Source: an uncultured Oscillospiraceae bacterium
Lineage (GTDB): Bacteria; Bacillota; Clostridia; Oscillospirales; Oscillospiraceae
Direction of reading: 5' to 3'
Assembly (NCBI GenBank): GCA_934615645.1
Contig: CAKTTR010000028.1
Coordinates: 1-24,316, forward strand
Length of the DNA stretch: 24,316 bases
Below the pieces are notes generated by a model. That model saw only the letters and a list, made by a program, of their open reading frames with translations, did no database searches and was not told where the DNA came from. Below, in pieces: positions 1 through 7,780 of this stretch. The first letter of the stretch is position 1. Every line of letters begins with the position of its first letter. The position numbers were made by a program, and so were the translations under genes.

Positions 1-1151
1 GTGCAGCGGCGCTGGTGCGCTATTTGCAGCGCAGCGGCTGCTTCCCGGCCTACCAGGGCACGGAGGTAACCTATTTCCCCTCCGGCGAGGCAAAATTCCA
101 GGCGCTGCTGCAGGAGCTGGAGCAGGCGAAGCGGTTTATCTTCCTGGAGTATTTTATCATCCGGGAAGGGCTGATGTGGGGAAAAATTCTGGAGGTTCTG
201 TCCCGCAAGGCGGCCCAGGGCGTGGATGTCCGGGTGCTGTATGACGGTACCTGTGAGTTTTCCAATCTGCCCCACGATTATCCCAAGCGCCTGGCTGCGC
301 TGGGGATCCAGTGCCGGGTCTTTTCTGCCATCCAGCCCTTTGTCTCGACGCATTACAATTACCGCGATCACCGAAAAATTCTGGTCATCGACGGGCAGGT
401 CGCCTTCAACGGCGGCATCAACCTGGCCGATGAATATATCAACCATGTCCCCCGCTTTGGCTATTGGAAGGATACGGCGGTTATGCTCCGGGGCGATGCG
501 GTGAGGAGCTTTACGCTGATGTTCCTGCAGGTCTGGTGTCTGGATGAAAAAGCACCGGACTTTACGCCGTACCTTGCCTGCACAGTGCCCCAGGCGGCGC
601 AGATGGGATTCGTCATCCCCTATGGGGACTGCCCGCTGGACAGCGACAAGGTCGGCGAGCGGGTGTATATGGACCTTTTGAACCGGGCGCAACGCTATGT
701 GCATATCATGACGCCGTATCTGATCCTCGACGGTGAATTGGAGACGGCGCTGAAATTTGCCGCAGAGCGGGGCGTGGAGGTCACGCTGATCCTCCCGGGC
801 GTCCCGGATAAGAAGATCCCGTACGCCCTGGCAAAGACGTACTATGCCAGCCTGATGGCGTCGGGGGTGAAGATCCTGGAGTTTACGCCGGGGTTCATCC
901 ATGCCAAGAGCTTTGTTGTCGACGATACAGAGGCCGTGGTCGGGACGATCAATTTGGATTACCGCAGCTTGTATCACCACTTCGAGTGCGCGACGTATCT
1001 CGTGGGGACGGACTGCATCCAGGCCATTGAGGCCGATTTTCAAGAGACGGCGGCGCTTTGCCGCCCAGTCACGCGGCAGAGCCTGCGCCAGGAGAAGCTG
1101 ACGACGAAGCTCACCGGCGTCCTGACCAAGGTCATTGCGCCGCTGCTGTAA
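1..1151 (+). CDS. cls: Cardiolipin synthase, phospholipase D family (5' end outside window)
   Basis: Joins phosphatidyl groups to make cardiolipin at the membrane. The fragment carries both HKD catalytic motifs of the PLD superfamily. Counting from the in-frame GTG at 15, the first has H119, K121, D126 and the Gly pair at 133-134; the second has H296, K298 and D303. The frame is open to the first base and the visible part starts just before the PLD catalytic region. Bacterial Cls proteins are about 480-510 residues with N-terminal membrane segments, so roughly the first quarter is missing and GTG 15 is probably not the start. The gene is followed after 34 bp by nth, with no terminator between. 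The family call is firm. Which cls paralogue it is cannot be told. Confidence 0.92.
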   Translation, partial: AAALVRYLQRSGCFPAYQGTEVTYFPSGEAKFQALLQELEQAKRFIFLEYFIIREGLMWGKILEVLSRKAAQGVDVRVLYDGTCEFSNLPHDYPKRLAALGIQCRVFSAIQPFVSTHYNYRDHRKILVIDGQVAFNGGINLADEYINHVPRFGYWKDTAVMLRGDAVRSFTLMFLQVWCLDEKAPDFTPYLACTVPQAAQMGFVIPYGDCPLDSDKVGERVYMDLLNRAQRYVHIMTPYLILDGELETALKFAAERGVEVTLILPGVPDKKIPYALAKTYYASLMASGVKILEFTPGFIHAKSFVVDDTEAVVGTINLDYRSLYHHFECATYLVGTDCIQAIEADFQETAALCRPVTRQSLRQEKLTTKLTGVLTKVIAPLL

Positions 1152-1185
1152 TACAGGCAGGGCGCGCAGTATAAAGGAGAGCCAC

Positions 1186-1827
1186 ATGAAGCAGAAAGAA
1201 AAAGTCGCCGCCATCATCGCGGCGCTGAAGGCGCAGTACCCGGAGCCGGTGTGCGCGCTGCAATATAAAAAGGACTATGAGCTGATGATCGCAGTGCGGC
1301 TCTCGGCCCAGTGTACCGATGCGAGAGTCAATCAGATCACCCCGGCCCTCTTTGCCCGGTACCCGACACTGGAGGCGATGGCAGGGGCGGAGATCGCGGA
1401 GGTGGAGCAGCTGGTGCACACCTGCGGATTCTACCGGCAGAAGGCGGCGGATATCGTCCACGCCTGCCAGATGCTGCTGCAGGAGTATGGCGGCAAGGTC
1501 CCGGGGACGATGCCGGAGCTGCTGCGGCTGCCCGGCGTCGGGCGGAAGACGGCCAATCTTTTGCTGGGCGATTTATACCAGGTGCCCGGCAGTGTTGTGT
1601 GCGATACCCATTGCATCCGCATCTCCAACCGTCTGGGCCTGGCCCAGGGCAAGGAGCCGGAGAAGGTAGAGCGGCAGCTGCGGGAGATTCTGCCGCCGGA
1701 GGAGTCCTCCGACTTCTGCCACCGGCTGGTGCTCCATGGCAGAGCCGTCTGCACTGCCCGAAAGCCGGACTGCGCCGGGTGCACGTTGGCGCCTTGGTGC
1801 GCAGCCTTTGGGAAAGAGATCGGATAA
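1186..1827 (+). CDS. nth: Endonuclease III (DNA glycosylase/AP lyase)
   Basis: Base-excision repair enzyme that removes oxidised pyrimidines and cleaves the abasic site. The 213-residue product has the helix-hairpin-helix LPGVGRKTA (115-123) with catalytic Lys121, and the catalytic Asp140 in CDTHCIRISNRLGL. The C-terminal iron-sulfur cluster ligands are C189-x6-C196-x2-C199-x5-C205, the classic Nth spacing. The ATG at 1186 is preceded by AAAGGAGA at 1173-1180; the 17 upstream in-frame codons lack support. Length and motif order match the family exactly. It sits between cls and a flavin-binding protein on the same strand and is probably co-transcribed with them. Confidence 0.96.
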   Translation: MKQKEKVAAIIAALKAQYPEPVCALQYKKDYELMIAVRLSAQCTDARVNQITPALFARYPTLEAMAGAEIAEVEQLVHTCGFYRQKAADIVHACQMLLQEYGGKVPGTMPELLRLPGVGRKTANLLLGDLYQVPGSVVCDTHCIRISNRLGLAQGKEPEKVERQLREILPPEESSDFCHRLVLHGRAVCTARKPDCAGCTLAPWCAAFGKEIG

Positions 1828-1857
1828 AGACTGGATAGAAACGGAGTAGGTCGGAGC

Positions 1858-2337
1858 ATGGAACAGATGCGCAGAAAAGATAGACAAGTCACAGATTGGC
1901 AGGAGATCTGCGCCATCCTGGATGCCTGCCAGGTGCTGCACCTGGGGCTGCAGGGGGCGGATGGGCCGTATGTCGTGCCGCTCTCCTTCGGCTGGGAGGA
2001 GCAGGCGGGGCGGATCGTCCTCTATTTCCACGGCGCCAGCGCGGGGAAAAAGGCCGCGCTGCTGGAGACGCAGCCACGGGTCTGCATCGAATGCGCCCGA
2101 TTTTTCCGGTATGTGCAGACAGCGCACAGCGCCACGGCGGCCTATGAGAGCGTCATCGGCTTCGGCCAGGCGGTCCTGTGCCAGGGCGCGGAAGCGGCCC
2201 ACGGCCTGCGGCTGCTGCTGGCCCACTGCGGGATGGACCCGGCGTTGGCCGACGGCTGCGCCCACGCAGCGGCGACCAAGGTCTATGCGGTGGCCCTGGA
2301 TGAGATCACAGCAAAGCGCAGCGCGCCTTTGGAATAA
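1858..2337 (+). CDS. Pyridoxamine 5'-phosphate oxidase-family (Nim-like) FMN-binding split-barrel protein
   Basis: A 159-residue protein of the flavin-binding split-barrel superfamily. Its MRRKDRQVTD start region, the following VLHLGLQ...GPYVVPLSFGWE strand pair, and the YFHGASAGKKAALLETQPRVCIE segment are typical of the NimA/NimC-like branch, some members of which reduce nitroaromatic drugs. Substrate is not deducible here. Two starts are possible: ATG 1858 (GGAG at 1843-1846) and ATG 1867 (GGAG at 1853-1856). The second would begin exactly at MRRKDR, the usual N-terminus of the family. It lies 30 bp after nth and is followed by a strong terminator. Confidence 0.85.
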   Translation: MEQMRRKDRQVTDWQEICAILDACQVLHLGLQGADGPYVVPLSFGWEEQAGRIVLYFHGASAGKKAALLETQPRVCIECARFFRYVQTAHSATAAYESVIGFGQAVLCQGAEAAHGLRLLLAHCGMDPALADGCAHAAATKVYAVALDEITAKRSAPLE

Positions 2338-2346
2338 TTAAGATAA

Positions 2347-2390
2347 ACCAGCGCGCCCTGGGAAGGATTTCCCGGGGCGCGCTGGTGTTT
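2347..2390 (+). terminator. Rho-independent terminator between convergent genes
   Basis: Inverted repeat 2347-2364 / 2369-2386 with an 18-bp GC-rich stem (one G-T pair) and a 4-nt loop, followed by GTTTTGTTATTCTTTTT. It ends the cls-nth-Nim transcript. It also lies 3' of the minus-strand capA gene, whose stop is at 2393, and probably works in both directions. Confidence 0.9.
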
Positions 2391-2392
2391 TG

Positions 2393-3643
2393 TTATTCTT
2401 TTTCCTCTTTGGGCTCTACACTCGCCTGGATGGCGGAGACTGTCTGATCCAGCTGCGCGTAGTCCGCTTCGGAGATGCGGCCGACATAGCCCTGCTCGTA
2501 GAGCTTTTTGGCCAGCGCCGCGTCCCAGACCTGGTACTGGGGGTCCCCGGCGGCGTCCGTTGTGCGGTATAGGGGGGTGTAGTCCTGCTTTGTCAGCTGG
2601 ACGCTGCCGCGCTTGTCCTTTGTGAATTCCAGCTGCAGGACGATGCCCTGTCGTGCGCTTTTGTCGGACGCGGTGTAGAAATCGCCTAGATCGTAGGCGA
2701 CAAGCGCCGTGTGTTCGTCGCCATTTTCATCCGTCGCGGTGCGGGTCTCGATGGGGCCGGGCTGGTGGGAGTGGGAGCCTAGGATCACATCTGCGCCGTT
2801 GGCGACCAGGAGGTCTGCAATGCGCTCCTGGGTTTGGCTGTGCTGGCTGTCGTCCTCCGCGCCCCAGTGAACGAGGGCGATGAGCACATCTGGGCTGCGC
2901 TTGCGGGCTGCGGCCATGACGGCTTCGATCTGCGTTGTTGCGACCTGGGTGTAATTTGTGTCGTAGTCCTCATAGAGAAGATTCACAGCGTATTCCGCGC
3001 CGTCCGGCAGGCGCAGGTTACCCAGTCCCTTGGTAAAGGCAACGAAGACGATGCGCATCCCGCCGGATTCAAATTCGGCGATGCCGTAATCTTTTTTGTA
3101 GCTTTTCTTGTCCGGACTCGTTCCGGCGTATTGCATTTTAGCGGCGGTGACGGTCTCCATCGTGCGCTGCAAGCCATCCAGGCCACCGGCGATGCTGCAG
3201 GAATTAGCGGTCTGCAGTAGGTCAAACCCGAGGCCCGAGAGGGTACCGGCCAGGTTATCCGGGGCCCAGCCGTCCAGGTCCGTCTGCTCCGGACCGGCAA
3301 AGGTGCACTCCAGATTGCCGACGGTTACGTCAGCGTCGGCCAAAAGGGAGGCAACGCCGAAGAAGGCCGGGGCAAAGTCATAGTCGCCGCCCGCCTGGGC
3401 ATCGCGCAGCAGGCTGCTGTCCATATGAATATCGCCGACGGCGGTGATGGTGACGCTGCCGTCGCCGCTCGCCGTGGGCGCTGCACCGTCGGAGCGGCTG
3501 GAGAGACTGCGCACGGCAAAAACCACGGCAGCTATGACCAGCAGGGCGCCAAGCAGAAGAAATAGGGAGCTGACCGACGATCTTTTGCGGCGCGCATCTT
3601 GCCGCGGCGACTGCGCGGGCTGTTTTTCAGGGATCTCAGGCAT
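2393..3643 (-). CDS. CapA-family metallophosphoesterase-like membrane-anchored protein
   Basis: A 416-residue protein related to CapA/PgsA, proteins tied to capsule and poly-gamma-glutamate production. Residues 26-45 form one N-terminal membrane anchor after a basic cytoplasmic tail, so the enzyme domain should face outside. Visible metal-site motifs are GDIHMD (70-75), NLE (110-112), HWGAED (259-264) and GSHSH (289-293). The usual ANNH motif reads ANSC (146-149), so the expected His is a Cys. ATG at 3643 has AAAGGCGG 7 nt upstream. It appears monocistronic from its own promoter and shares a terminator with the convergent operon. No other capsule or pgs genes lie nearby, so its substrate is unknown. 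Confidence 0.88.
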   Translation of the reverse strand: MPEIPEKQPAQSPRQDARRKRSSVSSLFLLLGALLVIAAVVFAVRSLSSRSDGAAPTASGDGSVTITAVGDIHMDSSLLRDAQAGGDYDFAPAFFGVASLLADADVTVGNLECTFAGPEQTDLDGWAPDNLAGTLSGLGFDLLQTANSCSIAGGLDGLQRTMETVTAAKMQYAGTSPDKKSYKKDYGIAEFESGGMRIVFVAFTKGLGNLRLPDGAEYAVNLLYEDYDTNYTQVATTQIEAVMAAARKRSPDVLIALVHWGAEDDSQHSQTQERIADLLVANGADVILGSHSHQPGPIETRTATDENGDEHTALVAYDLGDFYTASDKSARQGIVLQLEFTKDKRGSVQLTKQDYTPLYRTTDAAGDPQYQVWDAALAKKLYEQGYVGRISEADYAQLDQTVSAIQASVEPKEEKE

Positions 3644-3687
3644 AGGGAAACCGCCTTTCGGAAGCTTTTGGAATCTTTGATATTCCT

Positions 3688-3715
3688 ATTTTACATAAAT
3701 GCGGAGAAAAATCAA
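3688..3715 (-). promoter_or_regulatory. Sigma-A promoter of the capA-like gene
   Basis: On the minus strand, TTGATT (3710-3715), a 16-bp spacer and TAAAAT (3688-3693) lie about 45 bp before the ATG at 3643. Confidence 0.55.
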
Positions 3716-3748
3716 CTTTTTTCTGCCGAACGCCGCGCAATGTGCCCC

Positions 3749-3777
3749 TCGACGAATCTCGACAGCTGTGGTATAAT
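3749..3777 (+). promoter_or_regulatory. Extended -10 promoter of the GH25 operon
   Basis: TCGACG (3749-3754), 17-bp spacer, TATAAT (3772-3777), with TGG directly before the -10. Transcription would begin near 3784, leaving a leader of about 90 nt before the GTG at 3874. Confidence 0.65.
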
Positions 3778-3873
3778 GCATAGCAAGCGGGCTGTAGGCC
3801 CGCGACAATGCAAGCTTTTACGGCGCCTGGCGCAGTTTGCGCGGGCGATTTTGATAGAGAAAGGGGTGCTTTT

Positions 3874-4773
3874 GTGGCATATCGCACGAGATCCCGCCGC
3901 CGGGCCCGGCGGCATCCGGTCCGAACGGCGCTGCTGGTGCTGGTCCTTTTGGCTGGGCTGCTGTTTGCGGCGGTCTACGCCTACAGCCGGGCGACGGGCC
4001 TGCAGGGCAGCTGGTGGGAGAGAACGACGGCGCTGTTTCACACGGTAGCGCAGCAGATCGCCAATCTCGCGCCGGGGCAGGAGGACGACCCGGTGGCGCA
4101 AAACCCCTATGACGCCTCGGATTTTTATCAGGATGGCGGCTACGTGCGCTGCACGGCAAGCCCTGTCTCCCGCACGGGGATCGACGTCTCCTCCCACCAG
4201 GGGGCGATCGACTGGCAGGCTGTGGCGGACGCGGGGATCGAATTTGCCATCATCCGGGTCGGCTACCGGGGCTACGGCACCGGGACGATCGAGGAGGATA
4301 CGAGTTATTACACCAATATCGAGGGCGCGCTGGCGGCGGGCCTGCAGGTCGGCGTCTATTTCTACTCCCAGGCCATCACAACAGCGGAGGCTCGGGAGGA
4401 GGCGCAGTTCGTCCTGGACCATCTGGGCGGCTATGAGATCACCTACCCCGTGATCTTCGACTGGGAGCAGTCCAGCGAAGCGGAGCGGACGGCGTCACTG
4501 GATAACACCGCGCTGACCGACTGCGCCATCGCCTTTTGCGATACCATCGAGGCTCTGGGCTACCGGGCCGGATGCTATTTCAACCAATACTTTGGCTACG
4601 ACCGCTTTGACCTGCGGCGGCTGGACGATTACTGCCTGTGGCTGGCGGAGTATAACAGCTATCCGTCCTTCCTCTATAACGTGCAGCTCTGGCAGTACTC
4701 TCAGAGCGGGCAGGTGCCCGGGATCGACACGGCGGTAGATCTGAACCTGTGCCTGGTAGATTTTGCCGGGTAA
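3874..4773 (+). CDS. Membrane-anchored GH25 muramidase (lysozyme)
   Basis: Glycoside hydrolase family 25 enzyme that cleaves peptidoglycan between N-acetylmuramic acid and N-acetylglucosamine. Of 299 residues, 1-18 are very basic, 19-38 form a membrane segment, about 40-100 are a linker, and 102-299 are the GH25 barrel. The barrel shows GIDVSSHQG with Asp104 and YPVIFDWEQ with Asp196 and Glu198, the family's acidic active-site residues. The GTG at 3874 follows AGAAAGGGG at 3858-3866; the longer frame from 3808 has no ribosome site. The anchor suggests a cell-wall remodelling role in the producing cell, not a secreted bacteriolysin. The EamA gene begins 22 bp downstream. Confidence 0.93.
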   Translation: MAYRTRSRRRARRHPVRTALLVLVLLAGLLFAAVYAYSRATGLQGSWWERTTALFHTVAQQIANLAPGQEDDPVAQNPYDASDFYQDGGYVRCTASPVSRTGIDVSSHQGAIDWQAVADAGIEFAIIRVGYRGYGTGTIEEDTSYYTNIEGALAAGLQVGVYFYSQAITTAEAREEAQFVLDHLGGYEITYPVIFDWEQSSEAERTASLDNTALTDCAIAFCDTIEALGYRAGCYFNQYFGYDRFDLRRLDDYCLWLAEYNSYPSFLYNVQLWQYSQSGQVPGIDTAVDLNLCLVDFAG

Positions 4774-4795
4774 CGATACAAGGAGGCGCGATTTT

Positions 4796-5716
4796 ATGAA
4801 AAAAGCAAACCGTTTGGCCTTTCTGCTGCCGATCGTCGCAGGGGCATTTTGGGGCTCTGTGGGGACATTTGTGCGGTATTTGAACGCCAATGGGATCGGC
4901 AGTATGACGATCCTCTCCTCCCGAGTCTTGGTGGCGGCGCTAATCCTGCTGGTGGGGATCCTCTGCACAAAGCCGTCGCTGCTGAAAATCAAGCTGCGGG
5001 ACCTTTGGATCTTCCTGATCGCAAGCCTAGTGGGGATGCTGGGCCTGAACGCCTGCTATAACGAGGCCATTAACTATTTGCCGATGTCCCTGGCGGCGAT
5101 CCTGCTGGGGCTGTACCCGATTTTTGTGATGATCCTGGCGGCCTTTTTGTTCCATGAGCGTATCACCGGCAAAAAGGTTTTGTGCATGGCCCTGGCGCTG
5201 CTGGGCTGCACGCTGGCCAGTGGGCTGATCCACACCGGCGGGCAGACTCAATGGCCGCTGCGGGGCATTGCCATCGGCGTCATTTCGGCGGTGTTCTATG
5301 CGTTTTACAGCATTATGTCCAAAATCGCCATGCAGCGGGGCTACAGCGTCTTTACCATCACCTTTTATGCCCTGCTCATCATGGGCCTGGCCCTGACACC
5401 GCTGACGGATTGGGCTGCCCTGGGCGGCTTTGTCGCGGCGGCGCCGGTGAAGCACATCGGCTTTATGCTGCTGCATTCTCTGTGTGCGTCCGTTTTGTCC
5501 TACGTGCTCTTCACGCTGGGCTTCCGGTATATGGACGCCGGGAAGAATTCTATCCTGGCGGCGGGGTCTGAGCCGGTGGCGGCGCTGCTGCTGGGGATGC
5601 TGTTTTTCCGGGAGATCCCCTCTGCCTTGGCGCTGGTCGGGACGGTCCTGACGATCGTTGCCCTGGCGCTGCTGAGCCGCCCGGAAAAAGCGGCAGAGAC
5701 TAAAAACGAGAAATGA
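4796..5716 (+). CDS. EamA/DMT-family transporter
   Basis: A 306-residue inner-membrane protein with two EamA repeats and about ten hydrophobic segments. The first repeat opens with FLLPIVAGAFWGSVGTFVRYL (split GAFWG...F signature) and ends near LIHTGG. The second spans about residues 160-295, with YSIMSKIAMQRGYS and GSEPVAALLLGMLFFREIPS. DMT members export or import small metabolites; the substrate cannot be inferred. ATG 4796 has AGGAGG at 4781-4786. It is translated close behind the GH25 gene and ahead of an amidohydrolase, so one transcript is likely. Confidence 0.93.
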   Translation: MKKANRLAFLLPIVAGAFWGSVGTFVRYLNANGIGSMTILSSRVLVAALILLVGILCTKPSLLKIKLRDLWIFLIASLVGMLGLNACYNEAINYLPMSLAAILLGLYPIFVMILAAFLFHERITGKKVLCMALALLGCTLASGLIHTGGQTQWPLRGIAIGVISAVFYAFYSIMSKIAMQRGYSVFTITFYALLIMGLALTPLTDWAALGGFVAAAPVKHIGFMLLHSLCASVLSYVLFTLGFRYMDAGKNSILAAGSEPVAALLLGMLFFREIPSALALVGTVLTIVALALLSRPEKAAETKNEK

Positions 5717-5749
5717 CCCAATAACGACCCCATAGATTGGAGCAAAACC

Positions 5750-6589
5750 ATGCGAATCGACTTTCACACCCATACCTTCCCGGCCCGCATCGCGGCCCCG
5801 GCGATCGCAAAAATGCAGGCGTCCTGCCATGCGGCTGCCTTCCTGGATGGCACCGGCCCGGCGCTGACGGTCTCCCTGCAAAAAGCGGGGCTGGACCGCG
5901 CCGTTGTGCTGCCGGTGGCGACGAATCCGGCGAAGGTGCAGTCCATGAACGATCTCTCCCTGCGCCTGACAGGGCACGACGGCCTCCTTTACTTTGGCTG
6001 CATTCATCCGGACCAGCCGGATTGGCGGCAGGAGCTGGACCGGATCGCCGCGGCAGGTCTGCGGGGCATCAAGCTGCACCCGGTCTACCAGGGCGTGGAT
6101 TTTGACGATGTGCGCTATCTGCGCATTTTGGAGCGGGCCGGAGAGCTGGGGCTGATCGTCGTCACCCACGCGGGGGATGATATCGGCTTCCCCGGCGTCG
6201 TCCGCTGCAGTCCAGCGATGATCGCCCGGGCCTGCCGCCAGGTGGGGCGGGTCCCGCTGGTCCTGGCCCATATGGGCGGCTGGAAAAATTGGGACGAGGT
6301 GATGGAGCTGCTGCCCGATACCGGCGTTTATCTGGATACGGCCTTCAGCCTGGGCCGCATCACACCCCTGGAGCCGGACGATTATACGTCCCGGGAGCTG
6401 CAGCTGCTGGACGCGGCGGCGTTTTGCAACATGGTACGGCGATTTGGCAGCGAGCGCATTTTGTTCGGCACCGACAGCCCGTGGACAGACCAGGCCGCCA
6501 GCGTTGCCCAGATCGAAGCGCTGCCGCTGACCCAGGCGGAAAAAGACGCGATCTTGGGCGGCAACGCCCAGCGGCTGCTGGGCCTGTGA
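5750..6589 (+). CDS. Metal-dependent amidohydrolase (COG2159-type TIM barrel)
   Basis: A 279-residue hydrolase or decarboxylase-type protein of the amidohydrolase superfamily. Visible metal and active-site residues are H6 and H8 (DFHTHTF), K108 and H110 (GIKLHP), H140 (VVTHAG), H174 (LAHMGG) and D242 (LFGTDSPW), all in the expected order for a TIM-barrel amidohydrolase. Substrate is unknown. Related proteins include ACMSD-like decarboxylases and uncharacterised hydrolases. ATG 5750 follows TTGGAGC. The gene lies 33 bp after the EamA gene and 81 bp before threonine aldolase. Confidence 0.9.
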   Translation: MRIDFHTHTFPARIAAPAIAKMQASCHAAAFLDGTGPALTVSLQKAGLDRAVVLPVATNPAKVQSMNDLSLRLTGHDGLLYFGCIHPDQPDWRQELDRIAAAGLRGIKLHPVYQGVDFDDVRYLRILERAGELGLIVVTHAGDDIGFPGVVRCSPAMIARACRQVGRVPLVLAHMGGWKNWDEVMELLPDTGVYLDTAFSLGRITPLEPDDYTSRELQLLDAAAFCNMVRRFGSERILFGTDSPWTDQAASVAQIEALPLTQAEKDAILGGNAQRLLGL

Positions 6590-6670
6590 GCAGCGCCAGG
6601 CGCGCGGCATAGAGTGAAATAGCGGGTGGCGGCGCGTGCGCTGGCGCGGCGCTGCGGAGGGGGAAGAAAC

Positions 6671-7696
6671 ATGCTATCGTTTGAAAGTGATTATATCGCG
6701 GGGGCGCACCCGGCGGTGCTCCGCCGCTTGGCGGAGACGAATCTGGAGTGCCTGCCCGGCTATGGGGCGGACCCTTATTGTGAGCGCGCGGCGCAAAAGA
6801 TCCAGGCGCTGTGCGGCAGCCCGGCGGCGGACGTCTATTTTTTGACCGGCGGGACCCAGGCGAACCAGATTGTCCTTGATGCGATGCTCCAGCCGTTTCA
6901 GGGTGTGCTGGCGGCAAAGACGGGGCATGTGAGTGTCCACGAGGCGGGGGCGATCGAATACACCGGCCACAAGGTCCTGACCCTGCCGGAGCAGGCGGGC
7001 AAGCTGGCGGCAACAGACGTTGCGGCCTTTTGCGCGGCGTTTTACGCCGATGGAAACCACGAGCATATGGTCTTTCCCGGCGTGGTGTACCTGACCTTCC
7101 CGACAGAGTACGGGACGCTGTATACCAAAGCGGAGCTGGAGGCCATTGCAGCGCTCTGCCGGGAATACGGCCTGGCGCTCTATCTGGACGGCGCACGGCT
7201 GGGCTACGGCTTAGCCAGCCCGGAAAACGATGTGACCTGGCAGGATCTGGCGCGCCTGTGCGACGCATTTACGATCGGCGGCACGAAGGTCGGCGCGCTC
7301 TGCGGCGAGGCAGTCGTCTTCCCGCGGGGGAATGCCCCGGCGCATTTTATGACCCGGGTGAAGCAGCACGGCGGCCTGCTGGCCAAGGGACGGCTGCTGG
7401 GCGTCCAGTTTGACACGCTGCTGACGGAGGACCTTTATCTGCAGATCAGCCGCCACGCCATTGTCATGGCACAGCAGCTTTGTACGCTGCTGCGGGAGAA
7501 GGGGTATCAGCTGCTTCTGGATACGTCGACAAACCAGCAGTTTGTGGTCCTGCCAAATGAGAAAATGCAGCAGCTGCGCGAGCAGGTCGCCTTCAGCTTT
7601 TGGGAGACGTATGACGCCGGTCACACCGTCGTCCGCTTTGCCACCAGCTGGTCGACGACCCAGGCCGACCTCGATGCCCTGGCGCAGCTGCTGTGA
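6671..7696 (+). CDS. ltaE: Low-specificity threonine aldolase (PLP-dependent)
   Basis: Fold-type I PLP enzyme of the beta-eliminating lyase family. It cleaves threonine or allo-threonine to glycine and acetaldehyde, and may act on other beta-hydroxy amino acids. Of 341 residues, FLTGGTQAN (57-65) is the phosphate-binding loop, H86 and H90 lie in the ring-stacking segment, D173 in YLDGARL contacts the cofactor nitrogen, and K206 in TIGGTKVGAL is the Schiff-base lysine. The start is ATG 6671 with GGAGGGGGAAG just upstream; the longer GTG frame from 6626 is low-complexity and unsupported. A terminator follows at 7725. Confidence 0.92.
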   Translation: MLSFESDYIAGAHPAVLRRLAETNLECLPGYGADPYCERAAQKIQALCGSPAADVYFLTGGTQANQIVLDAMLQPFQGVLAAKTGHVSVHEAGAIEYTGHKVLTLPEQAGKLAATDVAAFCAAFYADGNHEHMVFPGVVYLTFPTEYGTLYTKAELEAIAALCREYGLALYLDGARLGYGLASPENDVTWQDLARLCDAFTIGGTKVGALCGEAVVFPRGNAPAHFMTRVKQHGGLLAKGRLLGVQFDTLLTEDLYLQISRHAIVMAQQLCTLLREKGYQLLLDTSTNQQFVVLPNEKMQQLREQVAFSFWETYDAGHTVVRFATSWSTTQADLDALAQLL

Positions 7697-7724
7697 AGAG
7701 AATAAAATGTGAGGAAAACAACAG

Positions 7725-7763
7725 ATCGCCTGCCCGGCGTTTATTTGCCGGGCAGGCGATTTT
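7725..7763 (+). terminator. Rho-independent terminator, convergent with the kinase gene
   Basis: Perfect 14-bp stem 7725-7738 / 7747-7760 with loop GTTTATTT and trailing TTTCGTGTTTT. It ends the threonine aldolase transcript and lies 3' of the minus-strand kinase gene (stop at 7781), so it can serve both. Confidence 0.9.
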
Positions 7764-7780
7764 CGTGTTTTGCTATACCG

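Noticed and set aside
5027..6610. Minus-strand open frame of 527 codons opposite the EamA and amidohydrolase genes
   Set aside because: Shadow frame of two well-recognised plus-strand genes in high-GC DNA; its protein is Gln/Arg/His-rich without domain features.
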